The notes under the pieces were generated by a model. It had not been told where the DNA came from. It saw only the letters and a program-made list of their open reading frames with translations, and made no database searches. Below, in pieces: positions 62,336 to 64,000 of a stretch of DNA of 64,000 nt. Source of the stretch: Prolixibacteraceae bacterium (lineage in GTDB: Bacteria; Bacteroidota; Bacteroidia; Bacteroidales; Prolixibacteraceae); contig CP081303.1 of NCBI GenBank assembly GCA_019720755.1, positions 3,964,501 to 4,028,500 of the forward strand, in the 5' to 3' direction. Positions within the stretch are counted from its first letter, which is position 1. Each line of letters begins with the position of its first letter. Made by a program: the position numbers and the translations under genes.

Positions 62336-64000
62336 TTAGAAGGTAATTTCGGCTCTAAATCGGAAACCGAAGTTATCCTTACTGACCTCCAATTGATGTG
62401 TCGCTCTATAAATTGTTTCAATTCTAAGGAATTGAAAGATGTTACTAATACCCGCACCAAACTCAATAAATGGTTTGTTATCTAATGAATGCATGTATGT
62501 TGGCATGTCAAGACCTACAATCTGGTTCTTATCTAATCGTCCTTGAAGAATTTTTGCAGAGAATGACTCTCTCCAGTCCCACCTTTTGATCAGAGGAATG
62601 TGTTTAAAAACCAATCCATTTAGATTATAGTCTAAGAATAGACTAGCAAACTGAGTACTAGCAAACTCCATGTCATTCATGGTGTTATAGTTATATCTAG
62701 CAAGACCATACGTTTGATTTGCACGGTGTACTTCAAGCAGCGTGAAAGGAACTTTTCCAAATTGATACCCCGCTTCTGCTACATACTTTAGTTTTGTAAG
62801 ACCAATATTGAACTTATGTTTCCATGTTGCCCTCACTTTATAATAGTTTCCTTTGTCAGAATCAATATCGTAGTTACCTGCAGTAAGTTTTACATTAATA
62901 ATGGGATACAACGACCCAACGTAGTATCTTCTAAAGTAGGTTTGATCCAACTTCTCATCCCAGCTAAACCTTGTTGTTAAGGATACTTCGTTGTTTTTAT
63001 AATAGGAAACAGGTACTCCATTTTGTTCAAATGGAATATACATCCCTGAATATACTTTATGATGGGATAGATCTAATGTCGATGTTACCCCCTCTTTCCA
63101 CTCATGAATCAGGCCAACAGAAACAGACTGATCTCTTACTAATTTATCGATATCTTTTCTTGCAATGAGTGAATATAGTAGACTCTGTTCTCCTGTATTC
63201 TCTGTATTTTCTCTTAGCATTTTTATACTCCCGTTGTCACCAACTTTACTAAAATCATCTCGGTACTTAAAGGTAAGAAATCTCCAGTGATCCTTGCTTG
63301 TTCTATATTTTGCACCAAATGTATACTTAAAGTCATTGTCTTTAAAACCGTATCCAACTTGACCAGTAAGTTCTGTGTTTTTAATCAACCCCTCACTAGT
63401 TCTAACATTGGCATTTATTCTAAGTCCTTCCACTTTGTTCTTCATGAGCCAATCTGTATAGGGTCCGTAGTCAACATATTTTCCTTCTACATACCCCGTA
63501 ACCACCATCTTTGTGATTGCATCTCCTAATTTAACAGCCCAATGATTGTTTAAAGAATCTAATGCCTCCGTCACTTGTAATTCTACTTCGTCTAACTCTT
63601 CTGGCCTGAAGTGATCAAAGGAAATATCTGTTTTGTGTGGTACTGCCTTTACCGTCTTAAAATCATTTCCAGCCTCTCCAGGATTTAGTTTATTATAATG
63701 TATCTTCACATTGCTATAATCACTAAGTTGCTTCAAGTGTACCTTCTCTTTGGGAGCAAGGAAATTCTTCTCTTCATCTAAGAACTCGAAATCCGCTTCA
63801 ATCACATTATTTTTCCAAAATAGAGTAGAATCATTTATAAATTGGAACTTTTGCTTAAACTGTAGTTTATTTACAAAGTTAATCTGTGCTTCATCAGGTA
63901 ATTTCGCTTCAATTTCCATTAATGCCCACGAATCTTCTCTTACCTTAAAGTGTCCTGTAAAAAGAGCCTCAAGCTTATTTTTTGGTCTAAAGGAGACTGT
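62336..64000 (-). CDS. DUF5686 outer-membrane protein (5' end beyond the window)
   Basis: The frame runs without a stop to the right edge: 27 further codons upstream of Met 63919 (TVSFRPKNKLEALFTGHF...) are in frame and fit a beta-strand pattern, so the ATG at 63919 is internal and the gene is partial. About 555 residues are visible. The C-terminal half is a beta-barrel with alternating strands (YRTSKDHWRFLTFKYRDDF, EVSLTTRFSWDEK) ending in Phe (FRFRAEITF), as for an outer-membrane protein. DUF5686 proteins in Bacteroidota usually have an N-terminal carboxypeptidase-like domain, outside this window. Function unknown. Confidence 0.88.
   Translation of the reverse strand, partial: TVSFRPKNKLEALFTGHFKVREDSWALMEIEAKLPDEAQINFVNKLQFKQKFQFINDSTLFWKNNVIEADFEFLDEEKNFLAPKEKVHLKQLSDYSNVKIHYNKLNPGEAGNDFKTVKAVPHKTDISFDHFRPEELDEVELQVTEALDSLNNHWAVKLGDAITKMVVTGYVEGKYVDYGPYTDWLMKNKVEGLRINANVRTSEGLIKNTELTGQVGYGFKDNDFKYTFGAKYRTSKDHWRFLTFKYRDDFSKVGDNGSIKMLRENTENTGEQSLLYSLIARKDIDKLVRDQSVSVGLIHEWKEGVTSTLDLSHHKVYSGMYIPFEQNGVPVSYYKNNEVSLTTRFSWDEKLDQTYFRRYYVGSLYPIINVKLTAGNYDIDSDKGNYYKVRATWKHKFNIGLTKLKYVAEAGYQFGKVPFTLLEVHRANQTYGLARYNYNTMNDMEFASTQFASLFLDYNLNGLVFKHIPLIKRWDWRESFSAKILQGRLDKNQIVGLDMPTYMHSLDNKPFIEFGAGISNIFQFLRIETIYRATHQLEVSKDNFGFRFRAEITF

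Overview
The window is an AT-rich chromosomal segment of a member of the Bacteroidota, most likely a Bacteroidales/Marinilabiliales-type bacterium (inference). The evidence is lineage-typical protein families (DUF4271, DUF4292, DUF5686, a DksA/TraR protein without its zinc cysteines, a PiT-PhoU fusion), conserved Bacteroidota gene orders (ybeY-mnmG-apt-uvrC; flippase-dut-TPR-DUF4292-EnvC; ileS-dksA-lspA), promoters of the TAnnTTTG type and few Shine-Dalgarno sequences. I saw no rRNA or tRNA gene and no CRISPR array. Most of the window is core housekeeping DNA. The only clear mobile element is one ISAs1-family insertion sequence.

Layout. 1-4.4 kb: end of an unknown gene, an S1 sulfatase, a small secreted protein, a HAD phosphatase and a membrane-tethered degenerate receiver. 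4.5-9.8 kb: a C-terminal processing protease, RsgA, then tyrA plus a DAHP synthase/chorismate mutase fusion behind an undescribed-looking aromatic leader peptide and terminator. 9.8-21 kb: rnpA-hemD-DUF4271, a tRNA-dihydrouridine synthase, polA, a polyprenyl synthase, a lipid kinase, dtd-mazG-deoC and a lipoate ligase. 21-30 kb: ybeY-mnmG-apt-uvrC, hemW, VanZ, an Rrf2 regulator, rpiB and ruvB. 30-38 kb: rpoN, a SPOR lipoprotein, and a PhoR/PhoB-like pair divergent from a PiT-PhoU phosphate transporter. 38-45 kb: a Crp/Fnr regulator, a folate cluster (pteridine-reductase-like SDR, folB, folK), ileS, dksA-like and lspA. 45-55.7 kb: an envelope cluster (EnvC-like, DUF4292, TPR, dut, flippase), glutamine cyclotransferase, asnS, an orphan protein and a SIMPL protein. 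55.7-58.6 kb: MarR and a 5'-truncated RND efflux pump cut by the IS. 58.7-64 kb: a four-module sulfur-relay flavoprotein, a DUF1963 protein and a DUF5686 outer-membrane protein running off the end.

How the parts work together. The best regulatory candidate is the tyrA leader: an 18-residue peptide carrying Tyr-Tyr-Phe-Trp-Phe-Tyr-Tyr-Phe, followed by a strong intrinsic terminator and mutually exclusive RNA pairings. This looks like ribosome-mediated attenuation of the Tyr/Phe branch. The histidine kinase, response regulator and PiT-PhoU protein probably form one phosphate-sensing unit, with TTAAC direct repeats spaced 11 bp in the divergent promoter. Two intergenic regions 31 kb apart carry copies of one complex repeat built of 11-bp GGGTATC units. 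Several co-directional genes (apt, rnpA, lspA) start within about 3-17 nt of an intrinsic terminator, which suggests controlled readthrough. All family assignments and pairings were made by eye; no alignment, folding or database search was run.
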